Shown piece after piece: positions 1 to 5,732 of a DNA stretch of 6,700 bases. How positions within the stretch are numbered: the first letter of the stretch is position 1; every line of letters starts with the position of its first letter. This DNA is from an uncultured Sphingomonadales bacterium (GTDB lineage Bacteria > Pseudomonadota > Alphaproteobacteria > Sphingomonadales > Sphingomonadaceae). Where the stretch lies: contig CAIWFP010000317.1 of assembly GCA_903911985.1 (NCBI GenBank), forward strand, positions 1-6,700, read 5' to 3'. The position numbers and the translations under genes were made by a program. Below the pieces are notes generated by a model. The model did not search any database. It worked only from the letters and a program-made list of their open reading frames with translations, and had not been told where the DNA came from.

Positions 1-1
1 T

Positions 2-364
2 ATCGTTATCACGACTGCCTTGATTCCCGGGCGCGCTGCTCCCCGGCTGATCACCGATGCGCAGATTGCCACCATGAAGCCGGGCAGCGTCATTTTCGAC
101 CTCGCCGTGGCGCAGGGTGGAAACGTGGAAGGCTCGGTTGCCGACCAGATCGTCGAGCGCCACGGCGTGAAGATCATGGGCTGGAGCAACACCCCGGCGC
201 ATCTGCCGGCGGACGCCTCGGCGCTGTTCTCGCGCAACCTCTACAACTTCCTCTCCGCCTTCTGGGACAAGGAAGCGGGCAAGCCTGTGCTCGACGAGGA
301 AATCGGCGATGCGGTGCGGCTGACGCAGGGCGGCAAAATCGTCAACCAACGGCTTTTGGGCTGA
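2..364 (+). CDS. pntAA: NAD(P) transhydrogenase subunit alpha part 1 (3' end only)
   Basis: This is the C-terminal 120 residues of the NAD(H)-binding subunit of proton-translocating NAD(P) transhydrogenase; the start lies before the window. The subunit is a soluble domain on the cytoplasmic face that hands hydride from NADH to NADP bound on PntB. The frame is open from base 2 and shows the family's hallmark stretches: ITTALIPGR at fragment residues 3-11, RLIT at 15-18, MKPGSVIFDLA at 25-35, QGGN at 38-41 and NTPAHLPADAS at 63-73. The chain ends shortly after these, before any membrane segment. That matches the split-alpha form known from Rhodospirillum rubrum, where the membrane part is a separate gene, and pntAB does follow 11 bases later. 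Identification is firm; only the length is unknown. Confidence 0.95.
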   Translation: MVITTALIPGRAAPRLITDAQIATMKPGSVIFDLAVAQGGNVEGSVADQIVERHGVKIMGWSNTPAHLPADASALFSRNLYNFLSAFWDKEAGKPVLDEEIGDAVRLTQGGKIVNQRLLG

Positions 365-375
365 GCGAGGATCAC

Positions 376-717
376 ATGGACTTCATCTCAATCCTTTCGA
401 TCTTCGTGCTGGCCTGTTTTGTGGGCTATTACGTGGTGTGGTCGGTGACGCCCGCCTTGCACACGCCGTTGATGGCGGTGACCAATGCGGTCTCGTCCGT
501 CATCGTGGTGGGGGCGCTGATCGCGGCGGCTACCTCGGGGCTCAGCGCCTCGGCCGGCGTTTCCAAGTGGCTGGGGCTGGGCGCGGTGGTGCTGGCTTCG
601 GTCAACATCTTCGGCGGTTTTGCCGTCACCGCCCGCATGCTGGCGATGTACAAGAAGAAGGAGCGCGCGCCATCGGCTGCGGGCGCTGGTTCCAAGGCAG
701 AGGGCGGTAAGGCGTGA
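376..717 (+). CDS. pntAB: NAD(P) transhydrogenase subunit alpha part 2
   Basis: This 113-residue membrane protein supplies the alpha-side transmembrane segments of the transhydrogenase proton channel. Three hydrophobic helices are visible at about residues 4-23, 33-52 and 66-88. The third holds the family motif NIFGGFAVTARMLAMYKKK (77-95), in which the last helix ends in a basic cytoplasmic stretch. The tail after residue 96 is rich in Ala, Gly and Lys and looks disordered. The ATG at 376 is preceded by GCGAGGA at 365-371, a reasonable ribosome-binding site. The gene lies 11 bases after pntAA, and its stop codon overlaps the start of pntB, as expected for subunits made in fixed ratio. Length and motif both fit stand-alone PntAB proteins. 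Confidence 0.93.
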   Translation: MDFISILSIFVLACFVGYYVVWSVTPALHTPLMAVTNAVSSVIVVGALIAAATSGLSASAGVSKWLGLGAVVLASVNIFGGFAVTARMLAMYKKKERAPSAAGAGSKAEGGKA

Positions 718-2171
718 TGGAAACGGCTCCTCCCTCCTGGGCGATGCTCAGCTATCTTGTCTCGGGCGTGTGTTTCATCCTCGCGCTGCGCGGGCTTTCG
801 AGCCCGGCCACCTCGCGCCGGGGCAACCGCTTTGGCATGGCGGGCATGGCGCTGGCGGTGATGACCACGCTGCTGCTCAAGGCGCCGGTGCCGGCCGGTG
901 ACTTCCTGCCGCAGCCGACGCAGGCCGATCTGGTGACGCTGGGGCAGATCCTTGCCGCCATCGGGTTTGGCGGCGGCATTGGCTTTGTCACCGCGCGCAA
1001 AATCAAGATGACCGACATGCCGCAGCTGGTTGCCGCCTTCCACTCGCTGGTGGGCATGGCGGCGGTGCTGGTGGGCTGGGCGGCCTATCTCAACCCCGAG
1101 GCTTTCGGCATCGCCGGGGCGGACGGGATTATCCATGCGCAAAGCCGGGTGGAAATGGGCCTCGGCATCGCCATCGGCGCCACCACCTTTTCGGGCTCGA
1201 TCATCGCCTTCCTGAAGCTGGCCGGCAAGATGAGCGGTTCGCCGATCATGATCCCTGCGCGCCATGTCATCAATCTTGGCACGCTGTTGGGGATCATTGG
1301 CCTCGTCGGCTACTTCACGCAGGATCAGGGCCTGTGGGTGATCGCGGTGGTGACGGCGCTGAGCTTCCTCATCGGCTTCCTGCTCATCATCCCGATCGGC
1401 GGGGCGGACATGCCGGTGGTGGTCTCCATGCTGAACTCCTACTCCGGCTGGGCGGCGGCGGCGATGGGCTTCACCCTGCACAACACCGCGATGATCATCA
1501 CCGGCGCGCTGGTGGGCAGCTCGGGCGCGATCCTCAGCTACATCATGTGCAAGGCGATGAACCGCAGCTTTCTCAGCGTCATCGCCGGCGGCTTTGGCGC
1601 GGCACCCGAAGCCGGTGGCGGCGCGGCCAGGGAACAGCGGCCGTGGAAGCGCGGGTCGGCCGAAGACGCCGCCTTCCTGCTCAAGGAAGCCGAGAACGTC
1701 ATCATCATCCCCGGCTATGGCATGGCCGTGGCGCAGGCCCAGCATGTGCTGCGCGAAATGGGCGACCAGCTGAAGAAGCATGGCGTGAATGTGAAATACG
1801 CCATCCATCCCGTGGCGGGCCGCATGCCCGGCCACATGAATGTGCTGCTGGCCGAGGCCAATGTGCCATATGACGAGGTTTTCGAGCTGGAGGACATCAA
1901 CGGCGAATTCGCCCAGGCCGATGTCGCCTTCATCATCGGCGCCAACGATGTGGTGAACCCGGCGGCGAAAACCGACAAGTCCAGCCCCATCTATGGCATG
2001 CCGGTGTTCGACGTCGACAAGGCCAAGACGGTGATGTTCATCAAGCGCAGCATGGGCGGCGTGGGCTATGCCGGCGTTGACAACGATGTGTTCTATATGG
2101 ACCAGACCATGATGCTGCTGGCCGACGCCAAGAAAATGGTCGAGGATATCATCAAGGCGCTGGCTCACTAG
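717..2171 (+). CDS. pntB: NAD(P) transhydrogenase subunit beta
   Basis: PntB combines the main membrane domain with the NADP(H)-binding domain, and with PntAA and PntAB it couples proton entry to NADPH formation. Residues 8-290 are mostly hydrophobic, with about eight or nine helices. They include FHSLVG (108-113), whose His109 lines up with the proton-pathway His91 of E. coli PntB, and GGADMPVVVSMLNSYSGWA (228-246), whose Asn240 lines up with E. coli Asn222. A Gly/Ala/charged linker (about 295-316) leads to the NADP domain, which carries PGYGMAVAQAQ (332-342), HPVAGRMPGHMNVLLAEA (364-381), GANDVVNP (408-415) and KRSM...GYAG (443-453). I chose ATG 717, giving 484 residues, because it overlaps the pntAB stop as TGATG. 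GTG 714 directly before it is also possible. The KRSM loop is one residue longer than in E. coli and human enzymes as I recall them. Confidence 0.96.
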   Translation: METAPPSWAMLSYLVSGVCFILALRGLSSPATSRRGNRFGMAGMALAVMTTLLLKAPVPAGDFLPQPTQADLVTLGQILAAIGFGGGIGFVTARKIKMTDMPQLVAAFHSLVGMAAVLVGWAAYLNPEAFGIAGADGIIHAQSRVEMGLGIAIGATTFSGSIIAFLKLAGKMSGSPIMIPARHVINLGTLLGIIGLVGYFTQDQGLWVIAVVTALSFLIGFLLIIPIGGADMPVVVSMLNSYSGWAAAAMGFTLHNTAMIITGALVGSSGAILSYIMCKAMNRSFLSVIAGGFGAAPEAGGGAAREQRPWKRGSAEDAAFLLKEAENVIIIPGYGMAVAQAQHVLREMGDQLKKHGVNVKYAIHPVAGRMPGHMNVLLAEANVPYDEVFELEDINGEFAQADVAFIIGANDVVNPAAKTDKSSPIYGMPVFDVDKAKTVMFIKRSMGGVGYAGVDNDVFYMDQTMMLLADAKKMVEDIIKALAH

Positions 2172-2187
2172 GTCTGGAGAGGGCGTG

Positions 2188-2499
2188 ATGCGTTCCATCG
2201 GTTTGATCTTCGCTGGGCTGGCGGTGCTGGCACTGGGCGGCTGTGTGAAGGATATCAAGCAGGACCGGGTGAAGGTGGCGCTGATGAACACCGGCTTTTC
2301 CGAGGAACTGTCCGATTGCATGGCCCACCGCATGGCGCAAAAGCTGACCATCGCCCAGCTGCGCCGATTGCAGGAACTGGGTGGGCCAAAGCAGAGCTGG
2401 ATGGACTATGTTGCCTCGGTGAAACGGGTGCATGATCCCGACGCGATGGAGATTCTGGTGAGCAGCGCGGCCCTGTGCCGGGCGGGGTTGATCCATTAA
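2188..2499 (+). CDS. Small predicted lipoprotein of unknown function
   Basis: I do not recognise a named family for this 103-residue protein. The N-terminus looks like a lipoprotein signal: MRS, a hydrophobic core (residues 4-16), then the lipobox LGGC with Cys19 as the expected lipidated residue. Residues 21-22 after the Cys are Lys-Asp, and an Asp at +3 rather than +2 gives no clear inner-membrane retention signal. The mature part appears alpha-helical. It has two further cysteines, Cys44 (SEELSDCMAHRMA) and Cys97 (AALCRAG), which could form a disulfide in the periplasm. ATG 2188 is chosen over the adjoining GTG 2185 because GGAGAGGG (2176-2183) is better spaced from it. The gene sits 16 bases after pntB and 7 bases before the dgt start, so it is probably part of the same transcript. 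Codon bias matches its neighbours, which supports a real gene. Confidence 0.8.
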   Translation: MRSIGLIFAGLAVLALGGCVKDIKQDRVKVALMNTGFSEELSDCMAHRMAQKLTIAQLRRLQELGGPKQSWMDYVASVKRVHDPDAMEILVSSAALCRAGLIH

Positions 2500-2506
2500 T
2501 CCCGCC

Positions 2507-3673
2507 TTGCCACCCGGCCTGTCACCATTAGCCTGCGACCCGGCCCATTCGCGCGGGCGCCAGTTCGCGCTGGAGGGGGCCATCGCCCGCGGGCCACGCT
2601 CGATCTATCAGCGTGACCGCGACCGCATCATCCATTCCATCGCCTTTCGCCGCCTGCGCCACAAGACGCAGGTGTTCATCGCCCCCGATGGCGATCATTA
2701 CCGCGTGCGCCTGACCCACAGTCTTGAAGTGGCGCAGATCGGCCGGGTGATCGCCCGCGTGCTGGGGCTGGACGAGGATCTGACCGAGGCGCTGTGCCTT
2801 GCCCATGACATCGGCCATCCGCCTTTCGGCCATTCCGGCGAGGATGCGCTGGCCGAGGCCCTTGCAGCCCACGGCGGCTGGGACCACAATGCCCACGCCT
2901 TGCGGGTGCTGATGCTGCTCGAAAGCCCCTATTGCGAGCATGACGGGCTGAATTTGACATGGGAGCTGCTGGAGGGCCTCGCCAAGCATAATGGGCCGGT
3001 GTCGCGGCCACCATGGGCGCTGGCCGAACTGGACGCGGCGTTTCCGTTGCAACTGCGCGAATGGTCCTGTCTGGAGGCGCAGGTGGCGGCGCTGGCGGAT
3101 GACATCGCCTATGACAACCATGACATCGACGACGGGTTGCGCGCGGGATTTCTCGAGCTTGATGACCTGCTGACGCTGCCCTTCGTCGCCGACAACTGGC
3201 GGGCGGTGGAGCGGCGCTTCCCCGGCGCCCCGCGCGACCGGCAGCTCAGCGAACTTGTCCGCAGCCAGATCGGGCTGATGGTGAACGATGTGCTGGCCGA
3301 AACCCGCGCCCGGACACAGGGCATGGCCAGCGTTGCCGACATACGCGCGGCCGGGCGCGCCTCCTGCGCCTTCTCGCCCGCGCTGGCCGAGGCGGAGCGG
3401 GGGCTGAAGCGTTTCATGTACGAACGGCTCTATTACCACCCCGAGCAACTGGCCACCGCCGGCCGTGCCCGGGAAGTGACGGCCAGCCTCTATGCCGCCT
3501 TTGCCGCCGACCCGGCGCTGATGGGCGGGGGCTGGGCCAGTCGTCTGCCCGCCGCCGAGCCCGGGCGCAGCCGCCACATCGCCGATTACATTGCCGGCAT
3601 GACCGACCGCTTCGCCATCGCCGCCTATGCGCGGATTTTTGGCGAGGCGCCCGAGGGGCTGAGCAATGTTTAG
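2507..3673 (+). CDS. dgt: dGTP triphosphohydrolase-like HD-domain protein
   Basis: This 388-residue protein belongs to the HD-domain dGTPase (Dgt) family, which splits dNTPs, classically dGTP, to the deoxynucleoside and triphosphate. The metal-binding H...HD...D signature is complete: His71 in RLTHSLEVAQ (68-77), His100-Asp101 in LAHDIGHPPFGHSGEDAL (98-115) and Asp198 in ALADDIAYDNHDIDDGL (195-211). The family opening QRDRDRIIHSIAFRRLRHKTQVF (35-57) is also present. The start is awkward. An in-frame stop at 2489-2491 leaves only TTG 2507, CTG 2519 or a rare ATT 2495, and TTG is chosen although its ribosome-binding site is weak. Translation may be coupled to the lipoprotein gene ending at 2499. 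True substrate preference cannot be read from sequence, since many bacterial homologues are labelled only dGTPase-like. A large palindrome begins three bases after the stop. Confidence 0.92.
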   Translation: MPPGLSPLACDPAHSRGRQFALEGAIARGPRSIYQRDRDRIIHSIAFRRLRHKTQVFIAPDGDHYRVRLTHSLEVAQIGRVIARVLGLDEDLTEALCLAHDIGHPPFGHSGEDALAEALAAHGGWDHNAHALRVLMLLESPYCEHDGLNLTWELLEGLAKHNGPVSRPPWALAELDAAFPLQLREWSCLEAQVAALADDIAYDNHDIDDGLRAGFLELDDLLTLPFVADNWRAVERRFPGAPRDRQLSELVRSQIGLMVNDVLAETRARTQGMASVADIRAAGRASCAFSPALAEAERGLKRFMYERLYYHPEQLATAGRAREVTASLYAAFAADPALMGGGWASRLPAAEPGRSRHIADYIAGMTDRFAIAAYARIFGEAPEGLSNV

Positions 3674-3676
3674 GCT

Positions 3677-3778
3677 GGGAGTTTAAGGGGTAGATGCGAG
3701 GGACGAGTCTGATGGGCCGATTTGCATCGGCAGATCGGCTCACCCGATTTGTCCCTCGCACCTATCCCTTAAACTCCC
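3677..3778. repeat. 102-base imperfect palindrome (candidate mobile or intergenic repeat)
   Basis: Two 45-base arms (3677-3721 and 3734-3778) are inverted copies around a 12-base centre. The outer 28 bases match at 26 positions, for example GGGAGTTTAAGGG at 3677-3689 against CCCTTAAACTCCC at 3766-3778. The inner 17 match at 12, and most of the mismatches would form G-U pairs in RNA on one strand or the other. A smaller inner hairpin, CCGAT (3717-3721) with ATCGG (3726-3730), competes with the centre. No T-run follows the right arm, so it is not a standard intrinsic terminator, although the RNA hairpin could protect or end the dgt transcript. No target-site duplication or transposase is visible. 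Size and shape resemble a MITE or dispersed intergenic palindrome; whether it recurs in the genome cannot be seen here. Confidence 0.85.
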
Positions 3779-3814
3779 TTCCCAAACCCTCGGGGATAAG
3801 TGGGCGTTTCGCTT

Positions 3815-3843
3815 TTGACTCTGGCGCCGCGACGGGGGATTGC
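3815..3843 (+). promoter_or_regulatory. Candidate sigma-70-type promoter for the gcv operon
   Basis: TTGACT at 3815-3820 matches five of six bases of the -35 consensus. GATTGC at 3838-3843, 17 bases later, is a poor -10, but alphaproteobacterial -10 boxes are often weak. Transcription would start near 3850, just ahead of the first riboswitch stem, which is where a leader promoter should be. It also lies downstream of the palindrome and so would separate gcv from dgt transcription. Supported by position more than by the match. Confidence 0.45.
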
Positions 3844-3855
3844 GGACATGTCGCT

Positions 3856-3955
3856 GACCCGCGTGGGAGAGCCTCGTTGATTCGTGGAAACGGATCACGG
3901 GCGCCGAAGGAGCAACCGCCCCGGAAACTCTCAGGCAAAAGGACCGCGAGGGGTC
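3856..3955 (+). ncRNA. Glycine riboswitch aptamer 1
   Basis: The first glycine-binding domain is closed by GACCC (3856-3860) with GGGTC (3951-3955), supported by GCG (3861-3863) with CGC (3945-3947). An inner stem pairs GAGAG (3867-3871) with CTCTC (3928-3932). The GCCGAAGGAGCAA core and the AGGCAAAAGGAC tail are near-consensus, so this is the more canonical of the two aptamers. If the kink-turn forms, GA at 3856-3857 and at 3956-3957 would supply its sheared pairs, and the closing stem would shift to CCC with GGG. Confidence 0.85.
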
Positions 3956-3965
3956 GATAGCGATA

Positions 3966-4099
3966 CTCTGGAAAGAGTCTCTGCCGCTTGCGGTTTTTCG
4001 CAAGGGGTTGGGGCCGCCGAAGGGGGAAGCCCGGGTATGGGCGTGGCTGTCTTTGGCCGCGAGACGCCCGGGGGAAGCTCTCAGGTTTCCGCGACAGAG
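3966..4099 (+). ncRNA. Glycine riboswitch aptamer 2
   Basis: The second glycine-binding domain is closed by CTCTG (3966-3970) and CAGAG (4095-4099). It is longer than the first because of two extra stems. One is CTTGCG (3987-3992) with CGCAAG (3999-4004), capped by a G plus five-T loop. The other is a strong stem of GGGCGT (4039-4044) with ACGCCC (4064-4069). Its 3' part reads CTCTCAGGTTTCCGCGACAGAG where aptamer 1 has the usual CAGGCAAAAGGAC, a variation typical of second aptamers. This 3' side is the part best placed to contact the expression platform. Confidence 0.83.
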
Positions 4100-4102
4100 G
4101 GG

Positions 4103-4124
4103 GCGCCATTGTTGGTGCACTTTT
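4103..4124 (+). terminator. Weak hairpin plus T-run after the riboswitch (possible attenuator)
   Basis: GCGCC (4103-4107) can pair with GGTGC (4114-4118) around a six-base loop, followed after two bases by TTTT (4121-4124). The layout is that of an intrinsic terminator, but the stem has only five pairs, one of them G-U, and the T-run is short. It may instead be a simple spacer or part of a translational switch. Included because it is the only terminator-like shape between the aptamers and gcvT. Confidence 0.25.
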
Positions 4125-4128
4125 GAGC

Positions 4129-4133
4129 GGGAG
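4129..4133 (+). promoter_or_regulatory. Ribosome-binding site that decides the gcvT start
   Basis: GGGAG lies nine bases before GTG 4143 and supports that codon over the longer reading frame that opens at TTG 4008 inside riboswitch aptamer 2. The bases just after it, CGCGGA (4134-4139), are complementary to TCCGCG (4088-4093) in aptamer 2, so access to this site could be controlled by glycine. Confidence 0.6.
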
Positions 4134-4142
4134 CGCGGATTC

Positions 4143-5360
4143 GTGAGCGATATCGAACAGAATTACGAGAACGACCCGGACGTGCCCGAGGGCCCGATGC
4201 TGTTGCCGCTGGATGCGTGGCACCGGGCAAAGGGTGGCCGCATGGTCGAGTTCGCCGGCTATGCCATGCCGGTGCAGTATGAGGGCATCATCGCCGAGCA
4301 TCTGTGGACGCGCGAGAGCGCCGGCCTGTTCGATGTGAGCCATATGGGGCAGCTGGAGGTCTCCGGGCCGGATGGCGACATGGAGGCGGCCGCGAAGGCG
4401 CTGGAGGCCTTGCTGCCCGCTGATCTGGCCGCGCTGAAGCCGGGCCGGGTGCGCTATTCACTGCTGTTGGCAGAGGACGGGGGCATTCTGGATGATCTGA
4501 TGGTGACCAACCGGGGCGACCGCTTTTACCTCGTGGTGAATGGGGCGACCAAGTGGGACGATATCGCCCATCTGTGCGAGAACCTGCCCGACGAAATTAC
4601 CCTCAACCATTTGGATGAGCACGCTTTGCTGGCGCTGCAGGGGCCGAAGGCTGCGGCGGTGCTGGCCTCGCTGGGCCTTGAGCCTGCCGGAGAGGGCTTT
4701 CCGCCGGTGGAGGAGCTGAGCTTCATGCAGGCGGCGCCCTATTGGTGGCCCCGTTCGCCAGCAGATGAATCTGCCCGCCCGCTGGGCATCAGCCGCACGG
4801 GCTATACCGGGGAGGATGGCTTCGAAATTTCGGTGGGGGCTGAGGATGTGGCGGCGTTGGCCGACGCGCTTTGCGCCCACCCTTCGGTGAAGGCCATCGG
4901 CCTTGGCGCGCGGGATTCTCTGCGGCTGGAGGCGGGGCTGCCGCTCTATGGCCACGATATGACCGAGGCTGGCGACCCGGTAAGTGCCGGGCTGGGCTTT
5001 GCCATTTCCAAACGCCGCCGGGCGGAAGGCGGTTTCCCCGGGGCGCAGCGCGTGCTGGCGCTGCTGGGCGAGGGGGTGGCAACCCGCCGCGTCGGCCTTG
5101 CCATTGAGGGCCGCATGGCCGCGCGTGAGGGCGCCGAAATCCTCGATGGCGACATGGTTGTGGGCGTCGTCACGTCGGGTGGCTTTTCGCCCAGCCTGCA
5201 ACGCCCCATCGCCATGGGGCAGGTGGCCACCGCCAGTGCGGCGCCCGGCACCGCCCTCGCCATTAACGTGCGCGGCAAGCTGCTAGCCACCACTGTCGTG
5301 GATCTGCCCTTCGTCCCCCACCACTATCACCGCAACCTTCCCAAAGGAGCCCAGTCATGA
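4143..5360 (+). CDS. gcvT: Glycine cleavage system T protein (aminomethyltransferase)
   Basis: GcvT takes the aminomethyl group from lipoylated GcvH, passes the one-carbon unit to tetrahydrofolate to give 5,10-methylene-THF, and releases ammonia. The 405-residue protein has the family landmarks in order: PLDAWHRAKGGRMVEFAGY (22-40), LFDVSHMGQLEVSG (62-75), RYSLLLAEDGGILDDLMV (104-121, with the catalytic-region Asp pair 117-118), then ALQGPKAAAVL, SRTGYTGEDGFEIS, LGARDSLRLEAGLPLYGHDM and the closing VVDLPFVPHHYH. GTG 4143 is chosen for its ribosome-binding site and because related proteins often begin MSD. ATG 4197, with GAGGG nearby, would drop an acidic 18-residue leader. Even from 4143 it is somewhat longer than the usual 360-380 residues. 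It is the first gene of the riboswitch-controlled operon and overlaps gcvH by four bases (ATGA). Confidence 0.95.
   Translation: MSDIEQNYENDPDVPEGPMLLPLDAWHRAKGGRMVEFAGYAMPVQYEGIIAEHLWTRESAGLFDVSHMGQLEVSGPDGDMEAAAKALEALLPADLAALKPGRVRYSLLLAEDGGILDDLMVTNRGDRFYLVVNGATKWDDIAHLCENLPDEITLNHLDEHALLALQGPKAAAVLASLGLEPAGEGFPPVEELSFMQAAPYWWPRSPADESARPLGISRTGYTGEDGFEISVGAEDVAALADALCAHPSVKAIGLGARDSLRLEAGLPLYGHDMTEAGDPVSAGLGFAISKRRRAEGGFPGAQRVLALLGEGVATRRVGLAIEGRMAAREGAEILDGDMVVGVVTSGGFSPSLQRPIAMGQVATASAAPGTALAINVRGKLLATTVVDLPFVPHHYHRNLPKGAQS
5343..5349 (+). promoter_or_regulatory. gcvH ribosome-binding site inside the end of gcvT
   Basis: AAAGGAG, the strongest Shine-Dalgarno sequence in the window, sits seven bases before the gcvH ATG within the last gcvT codons. 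It should let GcvH, the shuttle protein needed in larger amounts than the enzymes, be translated well beyond simple coupling to gcvT. Confidence 0.7.
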
Positions 5361-5728
5361 GCCGCTATTTCACCAAGGATCACGAATGGGTCGACGTTGA
5401 AGGTGACACGGGCACCATCGGCATCACAGATTACGCGCAAGGCCAGCTGGGCGACATCACCTATGTGGAAGCGCCCGAAGTGGGCAAGGTGCTGGCCCGT
5501 GGCGATACCGCCGCTGTGGTGGATTCGGTGAAGGCCGCCGCCGATGTCTATGCCCCGGTGGCCGGCACGGTATCTGCCGTGAACGCCGCGCTGGAGGGCG
5601 AGCCCGAGCTGGTCAACACCGATGCCGAGGTGGGCGGCTGGCTGTTCCGCCTGACGCTGTCCGATGCGGGTGAGCTGTCCGGCCTGATGGACACTGCTGC
5701 CTACGCTGAATACATCAAGGGGCTGTAA
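5357..5728 (+). CDS. gcvH: Glycine cleavage system H protein (lipoyl carrier)
   Basis: GcvH is the small cytoplasmic carrier whose lipoyl-lysine arm moves the aminomethyl group between the P, T and L proteins. At 123 residues it is of normal length. It opens with the typical YFTKDHEWVDVEGD (4-17), continues with GITDYAQGQLGDITYVEAP (22-40), and carries the lipoylation motif around Lys59 (VVDSVKAAADVYAPVAG, 54-70). Most family members have Glu rather than Asp at the ESVKA position, a mild change unlikely to stop lipoylation. The glycine-rich GGWLFRL near the end is also conserved. Its ATG overlaps the gcvT stop, and gcvPA begins four bases after its own stop. The L protein (dihydrolipoyl dehydrogenase) is not in this window. 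Confidence 0.96.
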   Translation: MSRYFTKDHEWVDVEGDTGTIGITDYAQGQLGDITYVEAPEVGKVLARGDTAAVVDSVKAAADVYAPVAGTVSAVNAALEGEPELVNTDAEVGGWLFRLTLSDAGELSGLMDTAAYAEYIKGL

Positions 5729-5732
5729 GCCG

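Larger units (their letters stand above)
3851..4100 (+). promoter_or_regulatory. Tandem glycine riboswitch (two aptamers)
   Basis: This RNA leader matches the tandem glycine (gcvT-type) riboswitch and sits directly before gcvT, its classic target. Both aptamers show the conserved cores. Aptamer 1 has GGGAGAG (3865-3871), GCCGAAGGAGCAA (3903-3915) and GAAACTCTCAGGCAAAAGGA (3924-3943). Aptamer 2 has AAAGAG (3972-3977), GCCGAAGGGGGAAG (4016-4029) and CTCTCAGG (4078-4085), closed by CTCTG (3966-3970) with CAGAG (4095-4099). The linker between them is only about ten bases. A leader segment TCGCT (3851-3855) is complementary to linker AGCGA (3959-3963), consistent with the P0/kink-turn described for complete glycine riboswitches. 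Glycine binding is expected to raise gcv expression, as in other bacteria where this class precedes the glycine cleavage genes. Boundaries are good to a few bases. Confidence 0.93.

Noticed and set aside
429..2351. A 640-codon open frame on the - strand opposite pntAB and pntB
   Set aside because: The protein is low-complexity, rich in His, Arg, Ala and Asp, the usual antisense mirror of GC-rich coding sequence. It lies opposite firmly identified genes and shows no recognisable domain.
2528..3577. A 349-codon open frame on the - strand opposite dgt
   Set aside because: It mirrors the dgt codons, has no family motif and has no independent ribosome-binding site that I can see.
3669..3785. Target-site duplication or transposase remains around the palindrome
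   Set aside because: The bases flanking 3677 and 3778 do not repeat each other, and no transposase-like protein is present, so I did not call it an insertion sequence.
3694..3960. An 88-codon + strand frame running from the palindrome into the riboswitch
   Set aside because: Its first third comes from the palindrome, which gives a similar peptide from the opposite strand. The rest crosses riboswitch aptamer 1, so it is not a credible gene.
3762..4343. Overlapping - strand frames across the intergenic region
   Set aside because: They run antisense to the riboswitch and the start of gcvT, and have no recognisable protein features.
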